Below are positions 6,208 to 7,272 of a stretch of 7,272 bases of DNA, one piece after another. How positions within the stretch are numbered: position 1 is the stretch's first letter; the number at the start of each line of letters is the position of its first letter. Origin of the DNA: Streptomyces wedmorensis (lineage in GTDB: Bacteria; Actinomycetota; Actinomycetes; Streptomycetales; Streptomycetaceae); assembly GCF_000716445.1 (NCBI RefSeq), contig NZ_JNWK01000116.1, forward strand, positions 1-7,272, read 5' to 3'. A program made the translations under genes and the position numbers. The notes below the pieces were generated by a model that saw only the letters and a list, made by a program, of their open reading frames with translations, ran no database searches and was not told where the DNA came from.

Positions 6208-7179
6208 ATGACGGCACGAACGAGCGGGGTGCTTCCCGCGGGCCTGGCCGAGGCGATACGCGGGACGGCCGAGGACATCGCCGCGGTCCTGCGCACGGCG
6301 GCGGGGCCGGAAGGCGAACCGCGGAGGCGGAGCGAGGCGGGCGGAGGGGCGCGGAGCGAGGCGGGCGGCGGATCGCCGGGCGAGGCGGGCGGCGGATCGC
6401 CGGGCGGAGGCCGGGCGGCCGGGGAGACGGCACCCGGGGGTGCGGGGCCGGGCGGCGCCGGCCACGGCGGTGGGCTGCCCGTGCCCCGTTCCACCTGGAC
6501 GGTGGGCGAGGCCGCCGCGCACCTGGCGCAGGCGAACGCGCTGATGGCGGAGCTGGCCGCCGGACACGAGCGGCCCTACGGGGACGGCACGCCCGGCAGC
6601 CTGGCCGAGGCCAACGAACGCGCGCTGGCGGGGTTCGCGGAGCGGGCGCCCGGTCCGCTCGCGGAGATGATCACGGCCCAGGCCGCCGCCTTCCTCGACG
6701 CCGTCGAGGAGCGGGACCCGGACGAGCCGCTCGCCACCCCGCTCGGCGGGATGAACCCGGCCGTCCTGGGCTCGTACCTGCTGACCCACATGCTCGGTCA
6801 CGGCTACGACCTCGCCCGCGCCCTGCGCCGCCCGCACATGGTCGACGCGCACCGGGTGGAGCTCGGCATGCCGTTCATGATCCAGGTGATGCCGAGGGTG
6901 ACGGACCCGGACGCCGTCGCCGGTCTCACCGCGGCCTTCGCGGTACGCCTCCGGGGTGGCTCCGGCTTCGGCGTCACGATCACCGACGGCCTGGTCCGGG
7001 TCGCACCCGAACCGCCCGCGCGGCCGGACTGCAGGATCCTCACCGAGCCCGTCACCTTCCTGCTCCTGGCCCTCGGCCGCATCGACCCCTGGCCCGCGAT
7101 CGCCCGTGGCAGGGCGCTCGGCTGGGGGCGCAAGCCCTGGCTCGCCCCGCGTTTCCCCACCCTCTTCCGCGCTCCCTAG
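6208..7179 (+). CDS. DinB/maleylpyruvate isomerase N-terminal-type protein with SCP2-like C-terminal domain
   Basis: Cytoplasmic protein of 323 residues in the actinobacterial family often labelled maleylpyruvate isomerase, mycothiol-dependent. The N-terminal four-helix DinB/MDMPI fold is split: helix 1 (about 9-31, LPAGLAEAIRGTAEDIAAVL) is followed by a Gly-rich insert (about 32-92), and the fold resumes with RSTWTVGEAAAHLAQANALM. Probable metal ligands are His105, His194 and His198 (THMLGHGYDLARAL). The C-terminal part (about 215-320, with VTITDGLVRVAPEPP, PVTFLLLALGRIDPWPAIAR and RKPWLAPRF) resembles a sterol-carrier-type SCP2 domain found behind MDMPI domains. Many family members have no known reaction, so a thiol-dependent isomerase or transferase is only a guess. 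ATG 6208 follows GGGAGGGG (6194-6201) by 6 nt. It diverges from the methyltransferase gene. Its TAG stop shares a CTAG with the stop of the transposase on the other strand. Confidence 0.85.
   Translation: MTARTSGVLPAGLAEAIRGTAEDIAAVLRTAAGPEGEPRRRSEAGGGARSEAGGGSPGEAGGGSPGGGRAAGETAPGGAGPGGAGHGGGLPVPRSTWTVGEAAAHLAQANALMAELAAGHERPYGDGTPGSLAEANERALAGFAERAPGPLAEMITAQAAAFLDAVEERDPDEPLATPLGGMNPAVLGSYLLTHMLGHGYDLARALRRPHMVDAHRVELGMPFMIQVMPRVTDPDAVAGLTAAFAVRLRGGSGFGVTITDGLVRVAPEPPARPDCRILTEPVTFLLLALGRIDPWPAIARGRALGWGRKPWLAPRFPTLFRAP
6328..6406 (+). repeat. 24-bp in-frame minisatellite (three units plus a partial)
   Basis: Units at 6328-6351, 6352-6375 and 6376-6399, then about 7 matching bases. Units 1 and 2 share their first 17 bases exactly; units 2 and 3 differ at two of 24 positions. 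Each encodes eight residues: RSEAGGGA, RSEAGGGS, PGEAGGGS. It lies between helix 1 and the rest of the N-terminal domain, in a flexible Gly/Ser/Pro linker. Confidence 0.9.
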
Positions 7180-7272
7180 TCTTCTGAGTCAGGAATTCTG
7201 TTCAGATATGAGGCGAGGCGTTCGAGGATCTCGTCTGCGGTCTTGGTCCATATGTAGGGCTTGGGGTCGGTG
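7176..7272 (-). CDS. IS630-family transposase, C-terminal end (5' part outside window)
   Basis: The last 31 residues are visible, beginning TDPKPYIWTKTADEILERL and ending in IPDSED before TAG. The DPKPxxWTKTADEIL signature is typical of the C-terminus of IS630-family DDE transposases, just after the catalytic domain. The catalytic residues lie beyond the right edge, so it is unknown whether the gene is intact or a remnant. The stretch is about 54% G+C, far below its neighbours, and uses codons such as ATA, TCA, TAT, AGA, ATT and CCT, pointing to a foreign origin. The stop codon overlaps the stop of the convergent gene within CTAG. Confidence 0.85.
   Translation of the reverse strand, partial: TDPKPYIWTKTADEILERLASYLNRIPDSED
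7177..7272. mobile_element. End of an IS630-family insertion sequence
   Basis: Base composition drops abruptly after the TA at 7177-7178, and the transposase C-terminus runs up to that same TA. IS630-family elements duplicate a TA on insertion and often choose CTAG, which is the tetranucleotide here (7176-7179). I infer that the element begins at about 7179 with GTCTTCTGAGTCAGG as its terminal sequence. The matching inverted repeat at the other end cannot be seen. Confidence 0.55.

Noticed and set aside
5399..6211. Plus-strand open frame opposite the methyltransferase
   Set aside because: Low-complexity Arg/Gly/Val-rich translation; the opposite strand carries all the SAM-binding motifs.
1..7272. 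CRISPR array, tRNA, rRNA, riboswitch (including a cobalamin riboswitch before icmF)
   Set aside because: No spaced direct repeats, no cloverleaf or rRNA-like stretch seen; the icmF leader is only about 30-60 nt, too short for a B12 riboswitch.

Overview
The window looks like chromosome from a high-GC actinomycete, most likely Streptomyces or a close relative. The bulk is well above 70% G+C with a strong G/C bias at third codon positions. The gene set also fits: a SARP-type regulator, a B12-dependent acyl-CoA mutase, a mycothiol-enzyme-like protein and a secreted NlpC/P60 protein with a PLL-type propeller start.

Layout, left to right. (1) 1-709, minus: 5' part of a secreted NlpC/P60-like cysteine hydrolase, which continues past the left edge. 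(2) 706-1824, minus: a regulator combining a LuxR-type HTH with a SARP DNA-binding domain and a BTAD domain; its stop overlaps the start of gene 1 in a 4-base GTGA, so the two look translationally coupled. (3) 1825-2081: SARP leader and promoter region with two small dyads, then a 17-bp GC hairpin that should terminate the mutase transcript. (4) 2082-5312, minus: a 1076-residue fused isobutyryl-CoA mutase/GTPase (IcmF), preceded by an 18-bp near-palindrome overlapping a plausible promoter. (5) 5429-6058, minus: a class I SAM-dependent methyltransferase whose GTG start lies 7 nt after an extended -10 box and has no Shine-Dalgarno, suggesting a leaderless mRNA. (6) 6208-7179, plus: a DinB/maleylpyruvate-isomerase-type protein with an SCP2-like C-terminus and an in-frame 24-bp minisatellite. 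(7) 7176-7272, minus: the C-terminal end of an IS630-family transposase, in markedly lower-GC DNA, whose stop codon interlocks with the stop of gene 6 at a CTAG.

Functionally, genes 1 and 2 form one unit (regulator plus exported cell-wall or glycan-acting protein). IcmF is a stand-alone metabolic unit linking isobutyryl-CoA (valine side) and n-butyryl-CoA (fatty acid and polyketide precursor side). Genes 5 and 6 are divergent from a shared 149-bp region. I see no complete new defence or mobile system, no CRISPR, no rRNA and no tRNA. The most notable points are the dual-HTH SARP coupled to an exported hydrolase, the operator-like palindrome at icmF, and the IS end sitting exactly on a stop codon.
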